Made by a program: the position numbers and the translations under genes. The notes beneath the pieces were generated by a model. It made no database searches and was not told where the DNA came from. It was given only the letters and a program-made list of their open reading frames with translations. A stretch of 64,000 nt of DNA from CAYVUB01 sp964454675 (lineage in GTDB: Bacteria; Bacteroidota; Bacteroidia; Flavobacteriales; Flavobacteriaceae), in NCBI GenBank assembly GCA_964454675.1, contig CAYVUB010000005.1:1-64000 (forward strand), given 5' to 3'. Within the stretch, counting starts at the first letter, position 1; the number at the start of each line of letters is the position of its first letter. Positions 63,375 to 64,000 of this stretch are shown here, in pieces.

Positions 63375-64000
63375 ATGAAAATCACATTTTACGGTCACGC
63401 CAGTTTGGGCATTGAGGTCAATGACGTTCATATTTTGGTAGATCCTTTTATTTCGGGCAATCCAAAAGCATCGCATATAGACATTGAAACTTTAAAAGCC
63501 GATTATATTTTGTTGACACACGCTCATCAAGATCATACTTTGGATGTTGAAGCCATCGCCAAACGCACTAATGCGGTGATAGTTTCCAATTATGAAATTG
63601 TCACGCATTTTGAAGCCAAAGGTCTCGAAGGCCACCCGATGAATCTCGGTGGCAGTTGGGATTTTGAATTTGGCACCGTAAAATATGTGGTGGCACATCA
63701 TACATCGTCGTTTCCTGACGGCAGTTATGGCGGGCAACCGGGCGGTTTTGTCATTGAAGGCGAGCACAAAAATATTTACATTGCCGGTGATACCGCTTTG
63801 ACAATGGATATGAAACTCATCCCGATGCGTATAAATTTAGACCTTGCCATTCTTCCCATAGGTGACAATTTCACAATGGGCATTGACGATGCGTTGATAG
63901 CCAGTGATTTTGTAAAATGCGATAAAGTGTTGGGCTATCATTTTGATACGTTTGGTTATATAGAAATTGACCACGAAGAAGCCAAACGCAAGTTTTTTGA
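63375..64000 (+). CDS. UPF0173 metal-dependent hydrolase, cut by the window end
   Basis: The open frame from the ATG at 63375 reaches the window edge without a stop, giving 208 residues (the family is about 225). It begins MKITFYGHASLGIEVNDVHI and has the metallo-beta-lactamase motif THAHQDHTLD near 49, further ligands in VAHHTSSFPDGSYG near 109 and GDTALTMDM near 138, and a late DKVLGYHFDTFG. Substrate is unknown. Confidence 0.9.
   Translation, partial: MKITFYGHASLGIEVNDVHILVDPFISGNPKASHIDIETLKADYILLTHAHQDHTLDVEAIAKRTNAVIVSNYEIVTHFEAKGLEGHPMNLGGSWDFEFGTVKYVVAHHTSSFPDGSYGGQPGGFVIEGEHKNIYIAGDTALTMDMKLIPMRINLDLAILPIGDNFTMGIDDALIASDFVKCDKVLGYHFDTFGYIEIDHEEAKRKFF

Overview
The window is a chromosomal segment of a low-GC member of the Bacteroidota, most likely class Flavobacteriia. 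The grounds are gliding genes gldF and gldG, five proteins with C-terminal type IX secretion (T9SS) sorting domains of the YPNP type, a PorD-like T9SS protein, a menaquinone cluster, no Shine-Dalgarno sequences ahead of most genes, and -7 boxes of the Bacteroidota form TAnnTTTG (clearest ahead of menD). It is mostly ordinary housekeeping chromosome. No tRNA, rRNA, prophage, transposase gene or CRISPR array was seen.

Layout. 0.1-2.9 kb: a secreted sugar-dehydrogenase-like T9SS cargo protein, cut by a 100-N assembly gap that lies in a 231-bp tandem repeat. 3.0-4.3 kb: a TSUP transporter and a DUF4870 membrane protein. 4.4-9.9 kb (minus): SAM hydrolase-type enzyme, ABM-domain protein, gldF, an unrecognised membrane ORF, gldG, dnaN. 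10-12 kb: phoH and purC. 12-15 kb: a membrane acyltransferase, a small T9SS cargo protein and a helical-repeat protein. 15-19 kb: glycosyltransferase, ABC-F ATPase, TPR protein. 18.8-23.2 kb (minus): TonB-dependent receptor, lipoprotein, sirtuin, TPR protein. 23.2-29.1 kb: trmH, then bamD-rpoZ-coaBC-porD-recN. 29.4-38.3 kb: fabI, then three related T9SS cargo genes and the relic of a fourth. 38.3-43.5 kb: GT2 glycosyltransferase, YbbR protein, coaE, and an RprX/RprY-like two-component system. 43.5-52.3 kb (minus): cold-shock protein, miaA, K+ channel, exonuclease/GIY-YIG fusion, four-helix-bundle protein, yggS, small membrane proteins, AraC regulator, 3-hydroxyacyl-CoA dehydrogenase, Gfo/Idh oxidoreductase. 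52.5-56.2 kb: pcm, an NTF2-like secreted protein, a DUF5686 outer-membrane protein. 56.4-64 kb: menD, DUF2853, CvfB-like S1 protein, an AT-rich accessory gene, menB, menA, and a UPF0173 hydrolase cut by the window edge.

The least-explained part lies between the genes. Several families of small repeats sit in the intergenic spaces, often abutting stop codons: a 162-bp full-length palindrome that supplies the end of coaE, a 121-bp inverted-repeat element behind fabI, a ~158-bp repeat in two tandem copies plus one distant copy, a 10/13-mer ACTGCGACTG family at four loci, and CTATTG arrays and imperfect inverted repeats around a solitary four-helix-bundle (Avd/S23-like) gene. That gene with its flanks is the best candidate for an undescribed mobile or repeat-associated unit. 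Functionally, GldF/GldG, PorD, BamD and five T9SS cargo proteins tie much of the window to cell-surface export and gliding; menD/menB/menA supply the respiratory quinone.
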